DNA of 13,981 nt. Origin: Bacteroides sp. UBA939 (GTDB lineage Bacteria; Bacteroidota; Bacteroidia; Bacteroidales; Bacteroidaceae). A program made the position numbers and the translations under genes. The DNA is taken from positions 1 to 13,981 of the forward strand of contig NZ_DBDF01000002.1 in the NCBI RefSeq assembly GCF_002293435.1, read 5' to 3'. The notes beneath the pieces were generated by a model. The model did no database searches, was not told the origin of the DNA, and saw only the letters and a program-made list of their open reading frames with translations. Numbering within the stretch: the stretch's first letter is position 1; the number at the start of each line of letters is the position of its first letter. Shown here one piece after another: positions 7,698 to 13,981 of this stretch.

Positions 7698-9536
7698 TTA
7701 TCGTTTTACATATAGTTTATCAATCAGGTCCTGTCGTCCTATGCGGCGCAGCTCGTTGATGATGTTTTTCCGTTCTTCGGGCTTATACCAGAAGAAGAAC
7801 TGGCGTTGTGCCAGCTTTTCGCGTGGGGTCTTAGCACTGAATACGGGTTCGAGCGTATAGGGATGATAGCCGGTGTACCACGTTTCGGTGGCTACGGTCA
7901 TGGGAGTAGGAGTGAAGTCCTGCACTTGTTCCAGATGGAAGTCCAGGCGTTTGGTGATGACGGCAAGTTCGGCCATATCTTCTTCCTTGCAGCCGGGATG
8001 GCTGGAGATGAAATAGGGGATGAGCTGTTGCCGCAGCCCTTCTTCTGTATTAATGCGGTCGAATATCTTTTTAAATTCCAGGAATTGGCTGAATGGCGGC
8101 TTGCGCATGATGCCCAGTACGCGGTCACTGGTGTGTTCCGGGGCAACTTTGAGGCGACCGCTGACGTGGCGGGCTATTAGCTCGCGGGTGTATTCCTGCG
8201 TGCTTTTGTTGGTGGCAGGGTCTTTACTCTGATGCAACAACAGGTCGTATCTTACACCGCTTCCGATAAAGCTTTTCTTCATGCCGGGCAGGGTATCTAC
8301 TGCATGATAGATATCCAGCAGCGGACGATGGTCGGTATCCAGGTTCGGGCATACTTTGGGATGGATGCACGACGGGCGTTTGCATTTCTTGCAGACGGTT
8401 TCGTCGCGTCCTTTCATCCGGTACATATTAGCGGAGGGGCCACCGAGGTCACTCAGGTATCCTTTAAAGTCAGGCAGTTCCATGACTTCCTTCACTTCTT
8501 TAAGAATACTCTCCTTGCTGCGGCTTACGATAAACTTTCCCTGATGTGCCGAGATAGTACAGAATGCACAACCTCCGAAGCATCCGCGGTGGATATTGAC
8601 TGAGAACTTAATCATATCGTATGCCGGAATGCGCTTGCCTTTATATTTGGGGTGGGGCAGCCGAGTATAGGGAAGGTCGAAAGAACGGTCCAGTTCTTCT
8701 TCTGTCAAAGGAGGGTAGGGCGGGTTGACGACTACCGTCATGTTATCCACCTCTTGTGTGATGCGGGAGGCGGCATATTTATTGCTTTCTTCTTCAATAT
8801 GGCGGAAGTTGGCTGCCTGTTTCTTTTTATCTTTCAGGCATTCGGAGTGTGAGAAGAGGAGGATATCTCCTTCTGTTGCGACGAAATCCGCTGTCTTGCA
8901 TGAGTAGGCAGTTTGGGGAATGGTGGTTAGTGATAAGTGGTTATCACTGAACATTGACTGCTTATCACTGAATCTTTTTACTAATTCCACTACCGGCTTT
9001 TCTCCCATCCCATAAATCAGCAAGTCTGCTCCGCTTTCTATAAGGATGCTTTTCATTACCCTGTCCTGCCAGTAATCATAATGTGATACCCGGCGCATGC
9101 TTGCTTCAATACCGCCCAGTACAACGGGAACATCAGGATATATTTCCTTCAGGATACGGGTGTACACAATCGAAGGATATTCCGGTCGCATGTCCGGTCG
9201 GGCATCCGGTGTATAGGCATCGTCACTGCGCAGTCGCTTGTTGGCTGTATATCTATTTACCATTGAGTCCATGCACCCGGGGCTGATGCCGAAGAACAGA
9301 CGTGGGCGTCCTAACTTCTTAAAGTCACGCAAATCATCTCGCCAATTGGGTTGAGGTACAATAGCCACGCGCAGCCCTTCTGTTTCGAGGATACGTCCTA
9401 TGACGGCAGCTCCGAAGGAGGGGTGGTCTACGTAGGCATCACCGCTGAACAAGATGACGTCCAGTTCGTCCCATCCGCGCAATTCCACTTCTTTCTTGGT
9501 GGTAGGTAGCCAGTCGGTCAGTTGATGTTCTTTCAT
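7698..9536 (-). CDS. ygiQ: YgiQ family radical SAM protein
   Basis: A 612-residue YgiQ/UPF0313 protein: N-terminal YgiQ domain (WLPTTKKEVELRGWDELDVI, residues 9-28), a central radical SAM domain with the cluster motif RGCFGGCAFC (C319, C323, C326 bind [4Fe-4S] and AdoMet), and a C-terminal DUF3362-like region. A second cysteine set, C382, C385, C390 and C396 (CKKCKRPSCIHPKVC, followed by NLDTDH), resembles the family pattern and may hold another metal site. It is shorter than E. coli YgiQ (about 739 residues), lacking the low-complexity C-terminal tail. The reaction is not known for the family. Between VELVKRF and IPQTAY, in a variable loop, the protein has a small repeat (FSDKQSMFSDN). The start at 9536 has no visible consensus -7 box in the 98-base upstream gap. 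Confidence 0.93.
   Translation of the reverse strand: MKEHQLTDWLPTTKKEVELRGWDELDVILFSGDAYVDHPSFGAAVIGRILETEGLRVAIVPQPNWRDDLRDFKKLGRPRLFFGISPGCMDSMVNRYTANKRLRSDDAYTPDARPDMRPEYPSIVYTRILKEIYPDVPVVLGGIEASMRRVSHYDYWQDRVMKSILIESGADLLIYGMGEKPVVELVKRFSDKQSMFSDNHLSLTTIPQTAYSCKTADFVATEGDILLFSHSECLKDKKKQAANFRHIEEESNKYAASRITQEVDNMTVVVNPPYPPLTEEELDRSFDLPYTRLPHPKYKGKRIPAYDMIKFSVNIHRGCFGGCAFCTISAHQGKFIVSRSKESILKEVKEVMELPDFKGYLSDLGGPSANMYRMKGRDETVCKKCKRPSCIHPKVCPNLDTDHRPLLDIYHAVDTLPGMKKSFIGSGVRYDLLLHQSKDPATNKSTQEYTRELIARHVSGRLKVAPEHTSDRVLGIMRKPPFSQFLEFKKIFDRINTEEGLRQQLIPYFISSHPGCKEEDMAELAVITKRLDFHLEQVQDFTPTPMTVATETWYTGYHPYTLEPVFSAKTPREKLAQRQFFFWYKPEERKNIINELRRIGRQDLIDKLYVKR
8930..8972. repeat. Direct repeat plus hairpin inside ygiQ
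   Basis: TTATCACTGAA occurs at 8941-8951 and again at 8962-8972, 21 bases apart, coding FSDN and FSDK in the same frame. GTGATAA at 8930-8936 and TTATCAC at 8941-8947 form a 7-bp inverted repeat around a 4-base loop. Both lie in the variable loop of YgiQ at residues 189-203. The simplest reading is a local slippage or templated expansion. Confidence 0.6.
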
Positions 9537-9634
9537 GGGTAAACTTACATAAAGTCATTTATATTTTATATCTGTTGAATAAAGAAAGCTGTTTCTCTTT
9601 AGAAGAAAGATAAAAATGGGTTATAACTTTACAT

Positions 9635-10702
9635 TTATTTTATGCGAAAGGAATCTAAAAAATTGATAACATCCGGGTGATTAGCTTCATCCTTGTGTCG
9701 AAGGAGAACCCTAAGAGTGTACAAGGTATGTTTAGTGTAAAATAGCCGGCAAAGGAATGTTCGGTGCTCACCTCTATTATCTAATCCGGTATAAGTAAAA
9801 GCTATGCCTTCCGGATTCCCTTTCAATTCTTCCTCTTTTAGAAATTTACCTTCTGGTGTGATATGTACCACCATGTGGATCATTTCTTTTCGAATATCGT
9901 TTTTTTGTTCTGTGGGTATTTCTTCCGGCATTTGATCTGGATAATAATGTGTTTCACTTATTGTATATGCTTCTATTGGAGATATACTTCTTTCTATTAT
10001 CACTTTTTTTAGCCCTTCAAACTGTCCATCTTCTTCCTGTTTTTTGGGCGCTTTTCCGTAAACGTCTGTGCAATATTCGATATTTTCTTTCGGAGAATAT
10101 ATTTTTTGAGTCTCAGGGGTGAAAAGAAAATTCATTGTATAGCTAAGGCTATCGTTACTGAAACTTTTGATTTGATCGGCATAAAGGTTTATATTGAAGT
10201 TCTGCATGAATTTTATCACATCAACATTGAATTTATCTTCTTCTTTGCATATAACTTCTATTGTATAAATCTTCTTCTTGCCATTCCCTATGAAAAAGCG
10301 GATATATTCCCCATTATTACTTTGCAGTGAATAAGCATTTAATAAAATTCTTCCTCTTGTCATAGTGCTCTTATCAATGAGCTGTAACCCTTGACTATGA
10401 AGTTTGAGGGTGATGAGTTCTGCTTCTTTGCTTTGAACTATACTGTCAGTCGAATCAGAAAAATCCCATACACTGATTCTGTATAATTTGTTTGGATGTT
10501 CCTTTTCGTTTACTATATTTTCAAAGTTGTAATAAGTTCCTTCTCCTTCATGTAGTGTGCTGACTGTAGGGGGTTGGTAAAAGGAAGCACTAAATCCTAA
10601 TTTATCCATTTTGATGGAGTGCCATTCTGGAGTGTCTTGTGCATTTAAAGGATTGGTAACGAGTATTATAAAAGTTTGAAGAAAAAAATAAAACTGTTTC
10701 AT
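9635..10702 (-). CDS. Secreted hypothetical protein with two similar halves
   Basis: Not recognised as a named family. From the ATG at 10702 the product has 355 residues with a clear signal peptide (MKQFYFFLQTFIILVTNPLNA, then QD); an ATG 30 bases upstream (10732) would add 10 residues and bury the signal, so I prefer 10702. The mature part looks like two copies of one domain. The end of the first (about 145-172, IYTIEVICKEEDKFNVDVIKF) lines up with the end of the second (about 327-354, LYTLRVLLRHKDEANHPDVINF), and both continue to a short F-x-I end. No Cys follows the signal, so it is not an obvious lipoprotein; periplasmic location is likely. The gene is visibly more AT-rich than its neighbours. 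It follows the TusA-like gene by 38 bases and may share its transcript. Confidence 0.72.
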   Translation of the reverse strand: MKQFYFFLQTFIILVTNPLNAQDTPEWHSIKMDKLGFSASFYQPPTVSTLHEGEGTYYNFENIVNEKEHPNKLYRISVWDFSDSTDSIVQSKEAELITLKLHSQGLQLIDKSTMTRGRILLNAYSLQSNNGEYIRFFIGNGKKKIYTIEVICKEEDKFNVDVIKFMQNFNINLYADQIKSFSNDSLSYTMNFLFTPETQKIYSPKENIEYCTDVYGKAPKKQEEDGQFEGLKKVIIERSISPIEAYTISETHYYPDQMPEEIPTEQKNDIRKEMIHMVVHITPEGKFLKEEELKGNPEGIAFTYTGLDNRGEHRTFLCRLFYTKHTLYTLRVLLRHKDEANHPDVINFLDSFRIK

Positions 10703-10740
10703 CTTTTTGTGTATTAGTCTGGCACATATCATTAGATAGT

Positions 10741-10956
10741 CTATTGCATTTTAAATTGCAACCTCATCTGTTCTCCGTCATAAATCTCGCGGAAACCGAT
10801 TTGTTGTTCGGCAAGATACTCTTTCAAGTCATTGAAAGCGGCGGCATCGTCCATGATTATTTCCAGCTTCTCACCCGGCGCGGCTTTGTACATGGCTTTC
10901 ACGGCCGGGATGAGCGGGCTGTAATGCTGTTGGTGACAAGTGTCGATTGTTTTCAT
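10741..10956 (-). CDS. TusA-like fold protein lacking the catalytic cysteine
   Basis: A 71-residue protein that lines up with the TusA/SirA/YeeD sulfur-carrier family: the D-T-x4-x-x-x-P-L start, the PGEKLEIIMDD strand (27-37) and AAFNDLKEYLAEQQIGF (38-54) all match by spacing. Active TusA proteins carry the persulfide on the Cys of a C-P-x-P motif before helix 1. Here the same columns read H11-Y12-S13-P14, so the catalytic Cys is His and the first Pro is Tyr; only the second Pro remains. The single Cys of the protein, C7, is four positions too early to substitute directly. Role therefore unknown: it may bind partners or RNA rather than carry sulfur. It starts 4 bases after the stop of the 103-residue gene, so the two form an operon. 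Confidence 0.8.
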   Translation of the reverse strand: MKTIDTCHQQHYSPLIPAVKAMYKAAPGEKLEIIMDDAAAFNDLKEYLAEQQIGFREIYDGEQMRLQFKMQ

Positions 10957-10960
10957 TTTC

Positions 10961-11272
10961 TCACTCTTCTATAGTTTCCTGACTGGAAAGCCATTCCAGA
11001 TAGAGCTTGATGAGTTGTTGTAATCCGAAGGCTTTCATATTATTATGGTATATCACATCAATGCAGAGGTCTAACAAGTCCTTGCTATCTTCTTCTTGTG
11101 ATGCAATGAGGGAGCGAATGTTCAGTTTCAACTTATCCAATACGGATTCGTCTACAATGCCGTTGCTGTCGATGAGATGGCGGAAAAGTCCGTATTTCTC
11201 AATGGTTGCCAGATTTTCTTCGGATATCTCTAAACAACGGGTGCCGCTGGGGTTTGCTTGTATGGTGTACAT
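10961..11272 (-). CDS. Hypothetical protein, 103 aa, in operon with the TusA-like gene
   Basis: Not recognised. The protein is acidic and mostly helical in appearance, soluble, with no signal peptide or transmembrane segment. Residues 1-20 (MYTIQANPSGTRCLEISEEN) look like a short strand region, followed by helices rich in Leu, Ile, Glu and Lys up to the C-terminal EWLSSQETIEE. It has cysteines at C13 and C69 but no CxxC motif. The gene is the first of a cluster with the TusA-like protein (4-base gap), and a good -7 box sits at 11309-11316, so it is a normal expressed gene. The tight pairing with a TusA-like protein suggests a joint function, which is inference. Confidence 0.75.
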   Translation of the reverse strand: MYTIQANPSGTRCLEISEENLATIEKYGLFRHLIDSNGIVDESVLDKLKLNIRSLIASQEEDSKDLLDLCIDVIYHNNMKAFGLQQLIKLYLEWLSSQETIEE

Positions 11273-11308
11273 GGCCTATTCTATATTTAAGGGTTTATAC
11301 TCTAAGGA

Positions 11309-11316
11309 CAAAGATA
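11309..11316 (-). promoter_or_regulatory. Candidate Bacteroides -7 box for the 103-aa/TusA-like operon
   Basis: The minus strand reads TATCTTTG, an exact TAnnTTTG match, 36 bases before the ATG at 11272, which implies a leader of roughly 30 nt. A -33 TTTG at the expected spacing is not evident. It lies between the upstream gene's terminator and this operon, where a promoter is needed. Confidence 0.5.
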
Positions 11317-11343
11317 AGTGTTTTTTTAATTGGGCATAACGAA

Positions 11344-11373
11344 AAGAGTGAAAAACCTTAGTTCCCCACTCTT
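11344..11373 (-). terminator. Hairpin terminator after the NagB-like gene
   Basis: On the minus strand the arms AAGAGTG and CACTCTT pair fully, and the stem continues inward through GGGAAC against GTTTTT (three G-U, two A-U and one C-G pair) to a TAAG tetraloop: 13 bp in all. The inner pairs become A-C mismatches in plus-strand RNA, so the element favours minus-strand transcripts. It begins 24 bases after the stop of the NagB-like gene. The run of U after the stem is short (TT then CGTT). Confidence 0.65.
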
Positions 11374-11396
11374 CTTTATTTCTATTTGGCGAATAT

Positions 11397-13388
11397 CTAT
11401 AGCGGAATGTATTCTACAAATGCTTCCATCGCTTCATAAGATGCTAATCCTAAACTGTCATACAATGCAGCAGTGCCACGGTTACGGTCTTCGCTGCGTT
11501 GCCAGAACAGACGCTCGTCGTTGCCCATGAACGGTGCGCTTTCCATCTGTGACTGGTGTTTCAGGATTGAGTTGCGTTTGGTGCGCAGTTCTTCGGGGCT
11601 GATGGGTACAGCCATTTCGATGTTCTCAATTTCCCATTCCGCCCATGCGCCGCGGTACATCCAGATGCGGCAGTCTTTCAGCCATTTTGCGCCTTCTTCT
11701 TTTTCCAGGTCAACCGCTGCAAACACGGCGTCGGTGCAGACACGGTGTGTACCATGCGGGTCAGCAAGGTCACCGGCAACGAAAATCTGGTGAGGCTTTA
11801 CTTCACGCAGCAGGTTGCGAACGATTTCTACGTCAGCCTCGGTCAACGGACCTTTTTGAATTCTGCCGGTTTCATAGAATGGCAGGTCGAGGAAGTGGCA
11901 GTGGCTTAACGGAATGTTATTGTACGTACAAGCGGTACGCGCTTCACCACGGCGAATCAGCCCCTTAATAGTCAGAATATCGCGCGTATCAATGTCACCG
12001 TCTTTTTTCTCTTTCAGGAACTTGCGTATTTCTGTGTACTTGTCGGTAATCACCTGGTCTTCGCTGTTATTGAAGAGTTGGTTGAAACCATTGATGAAAT
12101 GCAGGAAACGAATTACTTCTTCGTCGCCGACGGCTATGTTGCCGGAGGTTTCATAAGCCACGTGTACATCGTGCTTCTGTTCTACCAGGCGGCGGAGAGT
12201 TCCTCCCATGGAGATAACGTCGTCGTCCGGGTGCGGAGAGAATATAATGACACGTTTCGGATACGGTTTGGCACGCTCGGGGCGATAGGTGTCGTCGGCA
12301 TTCGGTTTACCGCCGGGCCAGCCGGTGATTGTGTGTTGCAAGTCATTGAATATCTTGATGTTCACATTGTATGCCGAACCGTACAACGCCAGCAGTTCGC
12401 TTAATCCGTTTTCATTATAATCCTTGTTAGTAAGTTTCAGGATTGGTTTGCCGGTTATCTGGCACAACCATACGATAGCGGTACGAATCAGCTTGTCGTC
12501 CCATTCGCAAGAGGTTACCAGCCACGGATGATGAATACGCGTCAGGTTGCCGGCGGCGGAAAGGTCGATAACGACGTGGGCATTGTTGTGGGTTTGCAGG
12601 AACGAAGCGGGAATCGTATCGGTTACCGGGCCTTCCACACATTCTTTTACCATTTTAGCCTTGTCCTCACCCCATGCCATCAGATAGATTTTTTTGGCTG
12701 ACAGGATAGTGGAAACACCCATAGTGATAGAACTGATAGGCGTGCTTTCGGTGCTTCCGAACATTTTGGAGGCTTCGTTGCGCGAGTCGTTGTCCAATAA
12801 GATTAGACGGGTGGTAGAGTTCAGACGCGAACCGGGTTCATTGAAACCGATATTACCTACGCGTCCTATACCTAATAATACGGCATCCAAACCGCCGAAA
12901 CTTTCAATACGCTGTTCGTACAGGCGGCAGTATTCAAAGATGGTATCTTTGGGAATGGTGCCGTCCGGACTGAAAATGTTCTGTTTGTCTATATCGACGT
13001 GGTTAAGGAACATTTCATTCAGAGCGTTTAAATTGCTGTTGATAGCGTCCTTCGCCAATGGATAATATTCGTATAGATTGAATATGATGACATTACGAAA
13101 GCTCAAACCTTCTTCCTTATGCATACGGATGAGGGCTGAAAATACGTTGCGGGGAGAATTACCGCCCGGTAACGCCAATACGCAGAAACGTCCGGCTTTC
13201 TGTTTGTCGCGAATCAATTGTGCTATTTCGCAGGCAATGTAATTGGCGCCTTCTTCAGCAGATTCGTAAATGTCGGTTGGGATATCTTCCAATCGGGTCA
13301 GTACTGACCTTTCGAATGCATTCTCAGGCCTGTAATACCTGGGGGAGACTCTGTTGAGAGTGATTTGAGAACTAAGATTGGTTTTCAT
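11397..13388 (-). CDS. NagB-like / PIG-L (LmbE) deacetylase fusion protein
   Basis: A 663-residue fusion commonly labelled glucosamine-6-phosphate deaminase in Bacteroides. Residues about 35-290 have the NagB/SugarP isomerase fold (LALPGGNSP at 71-79, FNEPGSRL at 182-189, STTR at 191-194). Residues about 378-640 are a PIG-L/LmbE N-deacetylase: zinc motif SPHPDDD (384-390; H386, D388, D389) and a later H-x-x-H in DPHGTH (H545, H548). The NagB catalytic residues of E. coli are not kept: D72 of MDEY is Y106 (LYEY), D141 is V177 and H143 is N179 (GRVGNIGFNEP), though E148 survives as E184. Phosphate-site positions R172 and K208 correspond to K208 and K243. The deaminase half may therefore bind an amino-sugar phosphate without converting it, with the C-terminal half being the enzyme. 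It is transcribed alone, with a terminator at 11344-11373. Confidence 0.88.
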   Translation of the reverse strand: MKTNLSSQITLNRVSPRYYRPENAFERSVLTRLEDIPTDIYESAEEGANYIACEIAQLIRDKQKAGRFCVLALPGGNSPRNVFSALIRMHKEEGLSFRNVIIFNLYEYYPLAKDAINSNLNALNEMFLNHVDIDKQNIFSPDGTIPKDTIFEYCRLYEQRIESFGGLDAVLLGIGRVGNIGFNEPGSRLNSTTRLILLDNDSRNEASKMFGSTESTPISSITMGVSTILSAKKIYLMAWGEDKAKMVKECVEGPVTDTIPASFLQTHNNAHVVIDLSAAGNLTRIHHPWLVTSCEWDDKLIRTAIVWLCQITGKPILKLTNKDYNENGLSELLALYGSAYNVNIKIFNDLQHTITGWPGGKPNADDTYRPERAKPYPKRVIIFSPHPDDDVISMGGTLRRLVEQKHDVHVAYETSGNIAVGDEEVIRFLHFINGFNQLFNNSEDQVITDKYTEIRKFLKEKKDGDIDTRDILTIKGLIRRGEARTACTYNNIPLSHCHFLDLPFYETGRIQKGPLTEADVEIVRNLLREVKPHQIFVAGDLADPHGTHRVCTDAVFAAVDLEKEEGAKWLKDCRIWMYRGAWAEWEIENIEMAVPISPEELRTKRNSILKHQSQMESAPFMGNDERLFWQRSEDRNRGTAALYDSLGLASYEAMEAFVEYIPL

Positions 13389-13532
13389 AAATAAATTTGG
13401 TGTTAATAAATTGATGGGGGCGTGTATTCCTTAGAAAATTAACAAATATGCGAAAAACAATGTTCACTCACATTAGTGCAGGGGGTTGTTTCTCGAAATT
13501 AAGGAGTATTTCCGCCTTACCGTTTCCGGGTA

Positions 13533-13540
13533 CAAATGTA
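13533..13540 (-). promoter_or_regulatory. Candidate -7 box for the NagB-like gene, giving a long leader
   Basis: The minus strand reads TACATTTG, an exact TAnnTTTG match. It lies 144 bases before the ATG at 13388, so the predicted leader is about 138 nt. A nearer but imperfect box, CATATTTG, is at 13444-13451 region. No proper -33 TTTG is seen for either, so the true start site is uncertain. Confidence 0.35.
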
Positions 13541-13674
13541 GCTACTTTTTGGCAACCAAGCACTTACTGCTTTGGGTATTTTTTCTAAAAAGACTAAAAA
13601 ATGATAGTTTAACGGTGTGTATGATTAACAAGAGTAATCACTTTGTCACTTTGTATTTTAAGTTGGCTGAGAAT

Positions 13675-13715
13675 GCGTTATTTCCGCCCGGATGCCCGCA
13701 TGACCGGAAATACGC
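13675..13715. repeat. Isolated inverted repeat (hairpin) in the intergenic region
   Basis: GCGTTATTTCCG at 13675-13686 pairs with CGGAAATACGC at 13705-13715: 11 base pairs with one bulged T, around an 18-base GC-rich loop. No run of T follows on either strand, so it is not a standard intrinsic terminator. It could be an operator, an RNA structure, or the mark of an old insertion. Confidence 0.55.
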
Positions 13716-13836
13716 GAGCGAAAATCAGTAAGTGCCAGGCTGATAGTGAGATATCGAAATACTTACATTTATTCCAGAACAAAATGCCTCCTGAAAAGTC
13801 AGATATAAGGGAAAAACCGGACAGGATAAGTCAACT

Positions 13837-13968
13837 ACTTACAGGTAACAATTCAATTACTTATAGGTAATCAGTAATTTACTTACAGGTAGTTGGTATT
13901 TTACTTATGGGTAGTTACTGTTCTACTTATAAGTAGTTGGTGTTTCATCCCTAAGCAGCAGGTTGTTT
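13837..13968. repeat. 22-bp tandem repeat array with degenerate dyads
   Basis: Six adjacent 22-base units start at 13837, 13859, 13881, 13903, 13925 and 13947. The first five begin ACTTA and share a 12-base core close to ACTTAYAGGTAG; the last ~10 bases are looser (often GTTGGT or GTAATT, then T-rich). The sixth is strongly degenerate. The core is an imperfect palindrome, and in unit five it becomes perfect: CTACTTATAAGTAG at 13923-13936. The 22-base period is close to two turns of B-DNA, so equivalent sites would lie on one face. It has no spacer/repeat structure of a CRISPR array (no unique ~30-base spacers). Whether it continues past 13981 is not visible. Confidence 0.85.
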
Positions 13969-13981
13969 TTGCATAAATAGC

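Larger units (their letters stand above)
13389..13836. other. Intergenic region with no convincing gene
   Basis: The 448 bases upstream of the NagB-like gene hold no credible coding sequence. Two overlapping plus-strand open frames (13486-13731 and 13643-13870) have no recognisable motif, are rich in Lys, Phe and Leu, and the second runs into the tandem repeats; I treat them as chance. The region is AT-rich and contains the candidate promoter at 13533-13540, the inverted repeat at 13675-13715, and isolated ACTTAC words (13562, 13761) like the start of the repeat unit in the array to its right. Confidence 0.6.

Noticed and set aside
9560..9610. Hairpin terminator between the secreted protein gene and ygiQ
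   Set aside because: The best stem on the minus strand (TTTCT with AGAAA) is only 5-6 A-T-rich pairs without a T run, too weak to call.
13486..13870. Two small plus-strand open frames upstream of the NagB-like gene
   Set aside because: They overlap each other, have no recognisable motif, cross the hairpin, and the second enters the tandem repeats. No promoter box precedes them.
13837..13968. CRISPR array
   Set aside because: The 22-base period has a conserved core and drifting tail with no unique spacers of about 30 bases, and no cas genes are present.

Overview
This window looks like chromosomal DNA from a Bacteroides-type gut anaerobe (Bacteroidota). The protein families and gene neighbourhoods fit that group. 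Several genes have an exact match to the Bacteroides -7 box (TAnnTTTG) upstream, Shine-Dalgarno sites are not evident, and base composition is moderate. No rRNA, tRNA, CRISPR array, intact insertion sequence or phage gene is visible.

Layout. Positions 70-3079 hold a tight three-gene minus-strand operon: a GT2 glycosyltransferase of the polyprenol-phosphate-mannose synthase type, then dihydroorotase, then a free-standing methionine synthase (MetH) reactivation domain that overlaps dihydroorotase by ATGA. A 92-base divergent promoter region separates it from mfd (3172-6561, plus strand), the transcription-repair coupling factor. Just downstream lies a small antitoxin-like gene (6654-6866), followed by a frameshifted, internally deleted remnant of a RelE/ParE-like toxin (6854-7013). 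From there to 13388 every gene is on the minus strand: ygiQ (radical SAM) followed by a small outer-membrane beta-barrel gene; a three-gene cluster of a 103-residue unknown, a TusA-fold protein that has lost its catalytic cysteine, and a secreted protein with two similar halves; and a 663-residue NagB-like/PIG-L fusion with a good terminator. The last ~590 bases (13389-13981) have no convincing gene. They hold a candidate promoter with a long leader for the NagB-like gene, an isolated hairpin, and a 22-bp tandem repeat array at the right edge.

How the genes relate. Most are housekeeping functions (pyrimidine synthesis, cobalamin-enzyme repair, DNA repair, envelope glycosylation) and there is no obvious defence island. 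The least-explained items are: (1) the NagB-like/PIG-L fusion, where NagB catalytic residues are replaced while the phosphosugar-site and deacetylase metal motifs remain; (2) the TusA-like protein with His in place of the catalytic Cys, in an operon with an unrecognised partner; (3) the 22-bp array of degenerate palindromes; and (4) the orphan antitoxin beside a decayed toxin. Family assignments come from remembered motifs and alignment by eye; no database search was run.
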